Shown here piece after piece: positions 18,563 to 29,017 of a stretch of 64,000 bases of DNA. A model generated the notes under the pieces. It worked only from the letters and a program-made list of their open reading frames with translations. It was not told the origin of the DNA and made no database searches. The stretch comes from Kalaharituber pfeilii (Eukaryota; Ascomycota; Pezizomycetes; Pezizales; Pezizaceae): contig WHUZ01000078.1 of the NCBI GenBank assembly GCA_015179045.1, positions 124,001 through 188,000 of the forward strand, in the 5' to 3' direction. A program made the position numbers and the translations under genes. How positions within the stretch are numbered: position 1 is the stretch's first letter; the number at the start of each line of letters is the position of its first letter.

Positions 18563-20382
18563 CTATTGGCTACTTGCTATGGGCCATGGCAGGTTGTCCC
18601 AGAATTCCGCAAAAACCCCATCCTCCCATTCCAGTGAAGTCGTAGCACCAGCGCCCGCTGGCCTTCCTGCATTTCTCCTCTTCGTCGCATTCAGATTTAA
18701 TTTTTCAATTTCATCTCTGGGCTTATTCCTTGGATTAAATATACAAATCCCCTCGTTGGTTGCACCAATGGGCACGAAGTCCTCTAGAGGTAAGCCGAAA
18801 ATTTCACCTGCAGGTAAACGCTTTATCGACTCCCGCATTGTGTCCAGGGCAAGCTTCACTCGACAATCATTGTGGCCTTGACTCAGTATGTTGTGGCCAA
18901 TATGGGTTCTCCTCTTTGACAAGGCTGTAGTAACCGCTTCGTGCACCCTTCCGACGGATCGAAATAAAGATTCCCCAGGTAACTCAGATGCAGATCTTGG
19001 GGTGAACCTCCATGATGTCTGTGATGCAGCTGTGTTGCGCTTTTGCTTATAGGACCTGTGTAACGAGCCGATCGCTGTTTCGATACACAGGTCGCCGTCC
19101 CCGATGTTACAGACAGTGTTACAGAGGCGGTCGTCCATTTCGGCAACCCGGTCCTTAAGCATACGTGTGTAGTCCTCCTGAGCCTTGCGTACCTTCTCTA
19201 GGTGGGGCATAATCGTCATTAGCGGTGATATTAAGAATCTATTTCGAGCTCCAAATTGGCCCTAACATTGGAAAGACGCTTACCCATGAAAGGCGGGCCC
19301 AATACCAGTATCTCGTCATTCGCCGGATAGTGATATTCCAATGCTTTGTCGAGATTGGTATAAATTTGTATGCCAAAGTAGATGTACTTCCGCGACATGA
19401 ACCGAAAAGTGTGATGGTCATGAAACACGTAGGATAGAACTAGCAGTGGTTTTACATAAACGCTGGATCCCACCCTGGTGCTCTCCCAGATTTTTAGCCG
19501 ATTCTTTGCAGTCCACCGCCTCATGAAAGGACGCAGTCGTGTTTCACAACCGAAAAGGTTTATGAAGCTGGCAAGCAACCCCATATGCCGCACGTCAATC
19601 TCGACCTTGGTCTGAATACCATTAACTGCATGCGGATCCAAACAGTACTTATCATCGTGTATACACCGCAGTACCTCGTAGATTACACACACCCTCTGAT
19701 CGTTCCCTTTCTCGTCGATGACTGGCCCGAATGGACAGAAGATGGAGATTATTGGCCATGGTTCAAGTACTCCTCGCAGTTGTACAACCCCTAGACGTGG
19801 TTTCAGGATGTGCTTGAAGCCAGATGCGGCAAGTGCATTATTTAAGAAAAGCACGCGCTCGAATAAGGGGTTGTGTGACCGTAGTAACTGTTTGTTCACT
19901 CCGAACCAGCGGCTGTTCAGGCCTTGTAGTTTTTCTGGCACGTCAGCGTAGACAACTTCCAGAATGAGGTCAATTGAGTGCGGGGGAATTGCAATTTCTG
20001 AAAACGTTCTGTACTGCTCATCTTCATGGAAGCGGGGCATCGGTTGTTGGTGCCATGTATCTATCTCCGGGGGCGGATCATTTGTTGAATGCTTATCTTC
20101 CCCAATGTGAGGAGGGGCATCCTCCATCTGGACCGACGGTGCATACTCGGTGCGTATTCCTGCCGACCGCATCTCCACATCCTCAGACAGCTGCCCGAGT
20201 AGATCCTGTGTAAGGGGCATATTGGGGCGGTGGATTGATGGTGAACCATGAACTATGCCACTCCCTCCTAGCGTGGGGACAGGCCTATGAAGCGGGGCAG
20301 TGTTTGCCCGGGAAGCCACACTTTGCCTTCGATAGAAAAATCCTTCATAGCACTGCGGACGGCGTGGTGTAATTGAGGCCAT
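18563..20382 (-). CDS. BTB-like domain protein, two exons (577 aa)
   Basis: Exon 1 is 20382-19284 and exon 2 is 19197-18563, joined by an 86-bp intron (donor GTAAGC, acceptor CCTAG). Phase 1 matches phase 1 and gives 578 codons including the stop. Residues 1-120 are low-complexity. From about 130 the sequence resembles fungal BTB/POZ-like proteins: an extended region with FGVNKQLLRSHNPLFERVLF, then EVLRCIHDD and HMGLLASFINLFGCETRLRPFMRRW, the helical segment typical of these proteins. Exon 2 encodes a helical C-terminal region (VRKAQEDYTRMLKDRV) and a basic tail with AGRPAGAGA. BTB proteins usually dimerise or act as adaptors; the partner here is unknown. Without splicing, exon 1 would end 17 codons into the intron. 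Confidence 0.7.
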
Positions 20383-21098
20383 GATTCATAATCAGTGAAC
20401 TAGATATCGACAGTCGGAAATGCACTTGAGAGGAGTTTTCTATAAGCAGTGCGGAGAAAAAGGACGATGAAATGCCCCGTCAAAATAAACGGACGTACTT
20501 ACATAATATACCTTTTAGAAAAAAAATTTTAGGCGGAAGCGCCGGTGAAGGATCGATGCCTCCAGTGCATGAAGACGTGCAGTAGCGTATTTACGTGAGG
20601 GATACCCGACCAATGTCTGGGATTCGGGCATAGCTACAGCGCCAGCAATCTAGAGAACTTCATTGGACGAATGCGCAGCCTTGGTGGTGGTCGTTATGCT
20701 ACTGGTATGTCGAATACATGTCATGCATGCATGGTGGAGGAATAGTGACGCAGCTGCGTGTTGGCAAGTGAATGAACGCAAGCACATGTAGTTACGCGGA
20801 TCGACAGGGATTACCTGTTTCCATCTGGACGACCGGGACTCCAACCATCACCCACCAACATACTCCCAAAAGGGTATTTGAAAAAACTAAAGAATGGTAT
20901 CCGCCAATGCTAGGCCAGAGCGAGAGCTAGAGTGTGGCTATGCTATTTTGCAAAGGACAGAAGGACAATATACTCGCTGATTCGGATACTGGACGTTGCA
21001 TACGCGCTATGTGTTTTTGGGCATAGCATTATATGCAACGTTTGCTTGCATGCAAGTATACTAGTAGAATTCAAATGTGTCTAGGTTACGACGAAACA
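20383..21098. other. Promoter side of the BTB-like gene; no other gene seen
   Basis: No convincing ORF, hairpin tail or tandem repeat. Confidence 0.35.
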
Positions 21099-21146
21099 CA
21101 TTTTTTAATATCAGTACTCGCATGTCGCCCTAAGGGTTATGGCGAG
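21099..21146 (-). mobile_element. Decayed tail-A micro-insertion
   Basis: TATCAGTACTCGCATGTCGC and CCTAAGGGTTATGGCGAGG preserve the tail-A hairpin with substitutions after a short T run. No TSD is recognisable. Confidence 0.6.
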
Positions 21147-21149
21147 GAG

Positions 21150-21940
21150 GTAGCGGATTGGTCGAATCACCTTGAAAACACTGCTGATAGCGAAATGAAG
21201 GTCCTCGTCCACTATTACAGTCATGTATCTTCCTAATTTTCTTGGCCATCATTTTAAACTCACTCGTTACCTATCCCATGAGCAGAAGCTGCATGACCAT
21301 TCCTTTATACAACGTAATAGTTGTCCTTCCATGGCTTTTCCCCATTGCATAAATACCATCAGCTAAAATTTCTACCGGTACTGTAATGCCGGTATCACAC
21401 CTGTGCATAAATTTAGAGGAGAATTCCAACTGGGCGGACTGGGCATGCAGCTGAAGTGACACCCAGATGAAACAAAATCTAGAAATTAATTTCCAGCTGG
21501 CAGCGAATTTAGCAAAGCCACGTTGTCTCCTTGGTTCAGTGATAGGTAGCGAAAGCGATAATTCACGAAACACTATTATGCCGATCTTCCGCCAGTGCAG
21601 CTTCTAGGGTGCTGTGGCAGCGGAAGTGGAGGAGTCAGTCTGTGGCGGTGTATATGACGGGCATGGGGGGAGGGGGGTGGGGGTGGATGCCTGGATTGGG
21701 TTGCTGAAGGGGGAATACGTATTGTATCCTGTGCACATACATATATAGGGCGGGTTAGGGTAGGAATCCTGCTCCCTCCAAACCTACATTGCACTTGAAA
21801 AGTTCTCTCTTAAGTTCCCATCTCTTGAGAGTTAAAGTGCCCTCTCACAGTGCTAGAACTAGGGAGTGTTTAAGAAATACAACTTTGAATATTCCTATCC
21901 AACTGTTGGGGGAAGCATAACTCTCGCTCACACTGCACTG
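21150..21940. other. Intergenic, no gene seen
   Basis: G-rich stretch at about 21661-21690; otherwise nothing recognisable. Confidence 0.3.
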
Positions 21941-22305
21941 TTTATTTTTTTATTTTATTTTATTTTTTTTTTACTTTAAATACTCGCATGCCGCCCTATG
22001 GGCTATGGCGAGGGTTGTTTAAGTACATAATTATATCGGCTATAAAAGAAATAAAAGAAAGAAAGGAAATAAGAGGAGAGAAAATTTCATATGCCCGCTG
22101 TCCCTGTCTCCCTCTATCGGCCGTCAATGTCCCTATCATTCCGTCCATTCCAGCAATTCCATTAAAGTGTCTCTGTCTCCCTCCTTAGGGGGATTTCGAA
22201 GGTCGGTCTCTCCTCCCGGCCAGTTGCGTTTCCATATTCGACATTCCGTCTGGATGTGTGCGGTGGTTTCCACGTCTTCTCCGCACCATCGACACTCCGG
22301 ACTGT
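21941..22305 (-). mobile_element. 5'-truncated tail-A LINE
   Basis: An interrupted T run, tail-A hairpin, 3' UTR and the last codons of ORF2 (CRWCGEDVETTAHIQTEC knuckle, ending LMELLEWTE). It abuts the T run of the next LINE at the knuckle; no TSD was identified. Confidence 0.8.
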
Positions 22306-22905
22306 TTTTTTTTTTTTTTTTTTTTACATATATCATTAATCGCGTGCCGCCCTATGGGCTATGGCGAGGTTTAAGTACACAATGGGAAAGATGAATTCAA
22401 AGGAAAAGAAAGAAATATGTCTGAGAACAAGGAAAAGGAAAAGGGAAGTATGTCTGGGAGTGAGGAAAAGAGAAGTGTAGTATGTCTGAACGCTGAACTG
22501 AAGTAAACATCGGAGAAATGAAATGTCTCTTGAAATATCTCTTGCTTCAATCGTCGGAACACCAGTCTAGAAGTTCTACCAGTGTGTCTCTGTCTCTGTG
22601 TTTTGGGGGATTCCGTAGATCTACCTCCCCCCCCGGCCATCTCCGCTTCCATACCGCATGCGGTCATGATGTGCGTGGTGGTTTCCAGTCCCTTCCCGCA
22701 CCAGCAGCACTCTGGGCTATTCTCTTTACCAATCTGGTGACTCCAGTGCCTAAGTCCCTTGTTTCCAAGTATTCCAGCTAGGATGGCGACTCTGGGGCCT
22801 AGCCTTTGTAGTGGTCGGTATCCGAGGTTCAGCCTGTTCCGTTCCGTGGCTCTCCGTGACTTTGCGAGTTGTCGCATGCCTGCTTCGGTGACTGTTTCGT
22901 CCTAA
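22306..22905 (-). mobile_element. 5'-truncated tail-A LINE, frameshifted
   Basis: T run, tail-A hairpin (ATTAATCGCGTGCCGCCC form), a longer 3' UTR, then the ORF2 C-terminus with CCWCGKGLETTTHIMTAC followed by a frameshift before the stop. The 5' boundary near 22905 is approximate. A further LINE scrap (CTCTCCGTGACCTCGCGAG) follows at about 22922-22960. Confidence 0.75.
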
Positions 22906-22960
22906 TATTGGAGGTAGTCTGTGTCGTTCTCCGGCTCTCCGTGACCTCGCGAGTTGTCGC

Positions 22961-23827
22961 TCTGTTTATTTGCTCAACATGCATAATATTCTTACAGTTC
23001 TTTCCTAACCAACGAGCCAATTCATGCTGTTATTCCTTAATCCATATTGCCTCAGCAACCAAGGGTCCAACAGTTTTCACAACTTCTATCTATGACGTTG
23101 GAACCAAGATTCTATCAACACCGGGTGCTATAAAGCAAGTCAGTCATACATGCAGAATTTGAATAATGAAAATTACGGTGTAAAGAAGGCTCAACAGCAT
23201 CCACTGTCTTGCAGAGGGTACCGGTATCTAGTGCTGTCGGAACGAGGTCTCAAGGGCCGTCTCAATGGTCAAACGTCAAGAAAGGATCCTAAAAGAAGAG
23301 TAGTCAAATGCCTTGTCCGTGCATGTCTGGTCTGTCTATCCGTCCATCCTTGCCTGTCTCTGCTGTCTCCGGTGTGCCCATACCGTCCTATCTACATACA
23401 ATTTATAGACCACCTTCGCCTTCCAACCGAGCCTATACATCCATATCTCGCTTCTTAGATTTACACTCGCTTCCGAAAGAATATGTATGCGCCATCATAT
23501 GGCCGTACCGGTGAGTACCGTTCCGGGTCGCGTTTGGCCTTATTCTTCCCATCGGTTCTGTGGTTACCACCACAACGGCAGTATATTATTTCATCAACTT
23601 ACCCCATCCACCATTCACACCAACAATTCTCACTGGATCCCGCTTCCCGCATTCAAATTGGCTGAAAAGCTCGTTACTCCGGTGACCTGTCCACTCGCGC
23701 CAGGAACAAATACCACCCTCTGCGTCTGCCCATTGAGTGTCACATCTGCTAATATCTGGCTGTTATCACAGTTTGTACGACGCATGCAGATGATAGTGCG
23801 GGTTATGGCACTAGGTGCGACGTCATC
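22961..23827. other. Intergenic; possible unrecognised ORF
   Basis: An open frame at about 23487-23840 (MRHHMAVPVSTVPG...) runs into the gag-A insertion. I recognise no family and cannot say that it is coding. Confidence 0.3.
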
Positions 23828-23841
23828 AAAGGTGAGCGTGC

Positions 23842-24127
23842 TTTTTTTTTTTTTTTTTTTTTATTTCATTACTCGCATGCCGCCCTATGGGCTATGGCGA
23901 GGGTTTAATTTAACTAAAACAAAATCAAAACGAATACGGTCTTAAATACATGATGCCCGCGGTCTTTAGAAGGTGTTGCGGGGAGAGCGGTCAGCATCCT
24001 GAATCTTCATCTCCGTCCTCTTTCAGGCTCATACCGACACGCCTTGAGCCACTTCCCTCCGAGTCGCACCTTGTCCTTGTCTAGGTCTTCCTCCAAGTAT
24101 ACCACTATGGATCTTGTCTTCTTCCCC
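23842..24127 (-). mobile_element. Tail-A gag-only fragment with 14-bp TSD
   Basis: T run, tail-A hairpin, gag-A 3' UTR and ORF1 C-terminal codons, with no RT sequence. TSD AAAGGTGAGCGTGC lies at 23828-23841 and 24128-24141. Confidence 0.92.
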
Positions 24128-24355
24128 AAAGGTGAGCGTGCCGCCGAGCTGCCGCCGAGATAGCCGATTGCAGTACCGCCGGAGCAGTCGCTGCAAGAGG
24201 TGGTGCGTGCGTTGTTGGTCGGGTGTGCGAGGACAATTCGGCTTCGTAAGAGTTATCTGAGGGCGGGGAGGACCAGGTGCCAGCTGCGGCGTTGGGGACC
24301 CAATTGTAGTACCATGACTGCAAGGGAGAAGATATCAGTCAAGAGCGGAAACGGG

Positions 24356-24777
24356 GTTTTTTTTTTTTTTTTTTTTTTGATGTCATTCGTCGCATTCGTG
24401 CCTATGGGCTACGGCGACTTTTAATTACATATGAGACAATGGGGAAGAAAAAATGAGGAGAAAAGAAAAGCAAAAAGGAAGAAGAAGTATAATCTTGGCC
24501 TTCCCGCCTGTGCGCCCCCGGCCGTTTGTCCCTTATTGTTCCATCCAATCCATCAACGCCCTGAGCGGGTCCCCTTCCCCTTCGTCCCTTTTCGGGGGGT
24601 TCAGCAGCGCGTCCCTCCACCCTGGCCACCTTCTTTTCCACACTCGGCATCTGCTCAGGACGAGTGACATTGTCTCTTCCTCCTCGAGCTCCCCGCACCA
24701 CCTGCACTCCGGTCCGTCGGACTTGCCTATTCTGTATTGCCACAATCGCAGGCCCTTGCCGCCCAGCAGGCCGGCTA
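24356..24777 (-). mobile_element. 5'-truncated tail-A LINE
   Basis: A 24-bp T run, diverged tail-A hairpin, 3' UTR and ORF2 end (CRWCGELEEEETMSLVLSRC knuckle; LRALMDWMEQ). Flanks CGGAAACGGG (about 24345-24354) and CGGAAAAGGG (right, after later insertions) suggest a diverged TSD. Confidence 0.8.
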
Positions 24778-24788
24778 GCGTCGGAAAA

Positions 24789-24844
24789 CCCTCGCCATAG
24801 CCCTCTGGGCGGCCTGCGAGTATTGATATAAAAAAAAAAAAATT
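24789..24844 (+). mobile_element. Micro-insertion: tail A plus poly(A), 56 bp
   Basis: Tail-A hairpin and poly(A) only. The 11-bp TSD GCGTCGGAAAA lies at 24778-24788 and 24845-24855, at the 5' end of the preceding LINE. Confidence 0.92.
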
Positions 24845-24860
24845 GCGTCGGAAAAGGGAT

Positions 24861-24900
24861 TTTTTTTTTTTTATGTCATTACTCGCTTGCCGCCTGTAAG
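24861..24900 (-). mobile_element. Micro-insertion: half tail A plus poly(A), about 40 bp
   Basis: T run and only the 3' part of the hairpin (ATGTCATTACTCGCTTGCCG, CCTGTAAG). The 13-bp TSD GTCGGAAAAGGGA lies at 24847-24859 and 24901-24913. It overlaps the TSD of the neighbouring micro-insertion, so the same site was hit again. Confidence 0.9.
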
Positions 24901-24951
24901 GTCGGAAAAGGGATTGGAAACCGATGTTCTCAGTAGAGACGTACCAAGGAA

Positions 24952-25018
24952 TTTTTTTTTTTTTTTTTTTTTTCATATCAGTACTCGCATGCCACCTCGT
25001 GGGCTACAGTATGGCGAG
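24952..25018 (-). mobile_element. Micro-insertion: tail A plus poly(A), 67 bp
   Basis: T run and a variant tail-A hairpin (with a CAGT insertion). The 11-bp TSD GTACCAAGGAA lies at 24941-24951 and 25019-25029. Confidence 0.92.
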
Positions 25019-25258
25019 GTACCAAGGAAGCAGCCGTGCCTGAGAGCTCAAGTGGTAGCCAGATGTAGGTTGAAGACATTAGCTTTCCTGGCACCAGCGG
25101 TCACCCATGAACATTGTGAAGTCATTTCCCACAGGAAGGATAAAAGCACTCTGGGAATTCTAAGTGTTGGATCCAGAGGGTGTAGCTGAATTGAGCCGAT
25201 ATATCATGTCAGTATTCTGCGTGTCTTCTTTTGCACTCGTGCTCTTAACTTCCAGTTC

Positions 25259-26754
25259 CGTAGTTTAGCAGCAACAACCACTTTGACAGGACGAGCGCTT
25301 GGAAGCCACTCCGCAACCACAACGTCCCCCCCAGCGAAACCTACATAGATCGAAAGCTCTTAAGGCGCTGAGTCTTTTGATCTAATTTTCATTCCAAAAT
25401 ACCCAACTCCTCAAATTTCCCCTGTGGGGTGAAGTTTCGAGGAAATTTTCAGCTCCCCCCTCTGTTGCCAGCACGCCGCTATCCCTGACTTCTTGGCACG
25501 CCCACTATGAATCGGACTAATAGATTCACGGCATTGGGCAGCCCAGCACCGAAAGACACAAGCACGAGCACAGGTGCCAGAACGATGCTTGCCAGAAGTA
25601 CCCGTATCGAGGCCCCACTACTCAAGTCGATCAGTGAGAGACTCGGTGGAATCAATCTGACTGAGATGCTTGGAGCAGTGGATGACGTCATTGAACACAT
25701 TAAGCAATGTATTGTAGACCAAAAGACAAGACCGAACTTCGAGCCAACGAACAGGTTCCTACAGCATATTGATCTCCTACACATATCGGTAACGCTACTT
25801 GCAGCAACCTCTGGGCGGAGACTTGTACCCAGCAAGTAGATGAGCGGAGAAGCTTTTTGCGAAAGGAAGGGAGCACACAGACTGATCCGGAAACACCACC
25901 TCCGCTGTCTTACGCAGCAATAGTTTCACAACACATCCCACCAGAAACACCACCTCCGCTGTCGTATGCAGCAATTGCTTCTCAACACATTCCACCAAAC
26001 ACACCCCCGACAAAGAAATCTGACCTACCTCCAATGGCACCACCAAAAAGCCGGACAAAGTCCACCGCTCCCCAATCCAAAAGCGAGGAAAGGGGGTCCA
26101 GTGCCCACCCCCCAAAGCAGAAGGAAAAGGAGCCTCAAACATCATCTCTGAAAGCAAGAACATCCCAGAAAGAAAGACTCCCGCAATCTGGCCGAGCAGT
26201 TGTGGTACATGGAATAGCGGTGATGAAGAAACTTGGGAAAGTAAGAGATTGGATGGAAAAGGCGAACCCGTGGATGGGGAGGATTGTCGCGGCAAGATGG
26301 TTGGTGAATAAAGAAAGGAGGGAGGGAAAGAAGACTAGCTCGATTGTTATCTACCTAGAGGGGGAGGTAGAATCAGAGAGTCAAACACCAGCGAAGATAC
26401 GGTTATCAGGCAAATGACACCACTCGTGCCTGTATGACTGGGACAGAACTACAAAGGTGGACGGAAAGGGGAAGGAGAGGGATGTGGAGGAGATGGACAT
26501 GACTGCTTGATTGTCTGGGGGGATATTTGGGTATTCGTGCTTGATTGTTCTCATGGGACATTGGGCTCTCGCTTTGTGTTTCCTCCGCATCACCGAAGTA
26601 GTGGTATCTGTGTCTTTTTACAAGGGGTCGAATGTGTAGGTAGTTGCACAGGTGCCTGTCTCCGGGCCATAAGGACTTCGGTCCAGGGACCCTGCCATGG
26701 CGAACAGCTGCAAGCGGGGTTAGGTGAAATAATAAAAAAAAAAAAAAAAAAAAA
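25259..26754 (+). mobile_element. Near-complete gag-only retroelement with tail B (1.5 kb)
   Basis: Flanked by the 11-bp TSD ACTTCCAGTTC (25248-25258, 26755-26765). Order: a 248-bp leader, a gag-like ORF1 (25507 to about 26511, broken), a 3' UTR of about 180 bp, tail-B hairpin (about 26688-26720) and poly(A). No RT, endonuclease or RNase H sequence is present. Because a leader and an ATG are retained, this looks like a nearly full-length unit rather than a 5'-truncated LINE. It must be mobilised in trans. Confidence 0.88.
25507..26511 (+). pseudogene. Gag-like ORF1 of the gag-only element (disabled)
   Basis: The first frame (25507-25839) begins MNRTNRFTALGSPAPKD, ends at a TAG, and is followed by a frameshift near 25845-25860. 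The second frame (25857-26417) has a duplicated PPxTPPPLSYAAI-SQHIP unit (51 bp, twice), a basic Pro/Ser region, then the conserved ORF1 C-terminus VVHGIAVMKKLGKVRDWM ... ARWLVNKERREGKKTSS. The TGA at 26415 replaces a Trp codon still present in the copy at 29960-30312; reading continues to a TGA at about 26509. I infer an RNA-binding or gag role from its position and its similarity to the ORF1 ends at 40100 and 56100; no CCHC knuckle is visible. Confidence 0.75.
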
Positions 26755-26765
26755 ACTTCCAGTTC

Positions 26766-27180
26766 TGCCAGCTCGACCATGGTCCACTCATGCTTGTAGC
26801 AGTGGAGTAGAGTGCTTCACCTAGAAACTGATCATCACCGGGAAGCCGATCAAATCCATTAACCTATGTACAGAGCTGCTATGAATGCAAATGACACTCA
26901 AGTGGGCTCAAATTAAAGCCAGGGCATGACAGAACAGAGTAAATTATTTTACACATCTTCTTTTCCCAGTTTGTAGCACATGGGGAGTGACATATACTGG
27001 AATATATGCAACCATATTCGAGGATATACGTTTGAGGCACTAGATGTGAATGAGATTACCTGAGGCCTTTACTTCTCAACATATCCTCTATTGCTTATGC
27101 TAAGTAAGTATACTAAGCTTTGTAACTATTGGACCTATCAGCACAGAGTTACTGTTATATCAAAAAATACATTTTCACTA
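26766..27180. other. Intergenic, AT-rich, no gene seen
   Basis: Nothing recognisable. Confidence 0.3.
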
Positions 27181-27189
27181 ACTTGGATT

Positions 27190-27254
27190 TTTTTTTTTTT
27201 TTTTTTTTTAGTCACATAACCCCGCTTGCAGCACGTAGCCATGGCAGGGCACTT
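27190..27254 (-). mobile_element. Micro-insertion: variant tail B plus poly(A), 65 bp
   Basis: T run and a tail-B variant (CCCGCTTGCAGCACGTAGCC, ATGGCAGGG on the plus strand). The 9-bp TSD ACTTGGATT lies at 27181-27189 and 27255-27263. Confidence 0.85.
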
Positions 27255-27263
27255 ACTTGGATT

Positions 27264-27867
27264 GATGGCAGTGTTGAGCTATTATTTGATGAAAAAGATG
27301 CACAGAGACTCTGTTAAGGTATGTAATAGAAATACATGCATAGGGAAATGTTTTCCGAATAGATTGTAGTATTGACAAATAGTGGGAGCGGTTGAACACT
27401 ACAAGCACACCGCAGGAGAATGAGCTGGGCCCCTTGGTGGGGTTGATGATGTAGGTGGAAAGAGGGCACTGCATTGTACGAATCTTCGACGTTGGGGGTT
27501 TCTGTGGTTCGCTAATTTCTTTTCTTGATCTCTTTTGTGTGTAACCTCGTCTAGCGCGGCGATATACGAGCAATGATACGTATTACCAAAAAGAATAAAA
27601 ATAAATAAAAATAAAAAAAATAAAAAAAAACTGGGAGAAGGTCGATCAGAACATACGAATGTTTTGCCCATATCAACCGCCAGAGAGAAATGCAGCTCCT
27701 GAGGAATAGACCATAAAAAAACCCAGAGCTTCAGCCAAGGAGAATCGAGTAATCGTCAAAGTCCCGTCCCCGAGTCAATACTTTTAATCCTTTCGAGTGT
27801 TAGATATCTCGAATAAATCAATGAATAAAAACCCACGCAGGGTTACTCCGCGGGAAAGATGCATATG
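27264..27867. other. Intergenic with a decayed tail-A remnant
   Basis: CCTCGTCTAGCGCGGCGATA then CGAGCAATGATACG at about 27546-27582 with an A-rich run to 27630 is an old plus-strand tail A. No gene is seen. Confidence 0.5.
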
Positions 27868-27879
27868 GTATAGTCGATG

Positions 27880-27939
27880 TTTTTTTTTTTTTTTTTTCAT
27901 ATCATTACTCGCTTGCCGCCTGTTAGGCTACGGCGAGGT
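27880..27939 (-). mobile_element. Micro-insertion: tail A plus poly(A), 60 bp
   Basis: T run and tail-A hairpin only. The 12-bp TSD GTATAGTCGATG lies at 27868-27879 and 27940-27951. Confidence 0.93.
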
Positions 27940-27951
27940 GTATAGTCGATG

Positions 27952-28269
27952 AGGGGCGTTTCCTCACCCGTTCCAGCTTGCATAAGCTGAATGCTAACAG
28001 TTTGTGGTTCCTCCTTGTATGTTACCACCAGACGACGCACATAACCCAACCCAAGATTTACACCAAAGCTGACGACGGAGGAGAGCATAAATTTATCTCA
28101 ACACCCGTCATGTATGTTAGAACAGTATCACGTAACCACCCCGAGTAATTTAGTTCGGGAACCAGGCCGCCAATACAGCCCTATTTGCGTATATATTCCA
28201 ATCCTCCTTAGGCGCTGAATCATGAAAAGCGGGCCCGGATTTGCCGCTCATATAAAGTGTCATGAGGAT
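27952..28269. other. Intergenic, no gene seen
   Basis: A minus-strand open stretch of about 60 codons (27897-28088) overlaps the micro-insertion and is not credible as a gene. Confidence 0.3.
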
Positions 28270-28277
28270 GCAGGTAT

Positions 28278-28279
<2 letters not shown>

Positions 28280-28312
<33 letters not shown>

Positions 28313-28984
28313 CACGTAACCCCGCATACAGGCTACCAGCCTATGGCAGGGACCCATATACCCGGGCCAGGTGTGGAACAGCTAACTACGGAATCTACAT
28401 ACACACCTTGAGCACCCAGTGCCCTCCGTCCCCGGCTACCCCAGATCGAGGCAGGCAAACCAGTGCTCGACCGGGTCGCCCTCCACGCCTTCTTGCTTCC
28501 ACCCTTTCTCCTCTAGGTCCCCCCAGGACTGCCAGGTGACATGCGCCCCATCTTTTTCCTTCCTCTGGGGCCGCTCCAGTTCGGTGCATCTGAACACCAC
28601 ATGCTCAGCACTCCATGCCTCACCACATGTGCATTGTACCTCCTCGCCACTGACCATCCTCCTCCACATAGTACCACCTTTTCCAGTCCGCAGCCATGTG
28701 TAATTTGTGAGTGCTCTCCTGCCCCACTTCACGAATTTGCCCTTCCCAAACCCTGCACGCTCCCTCTCCTCTTTTCTTTTTCGAACTAACTCCCGACGCA
28801 GCCCGCCCTCAGTGGCCTGCCCATCATACCTCATGCACTTGGCCCCCTCTTTGGCCAACTCATCTGCCTTTTCATTGCCCTCTATCCCCACGTGGGCCTT
28901 GACCCATGGCAGCTTCACTGCATCCTTTATTTTTTCCTTTAATAAACCCTCGCCATAGCCCATAGGGCGGCACGCGAGTAATGA

Positions 28985-29017
<33 letters not shown>

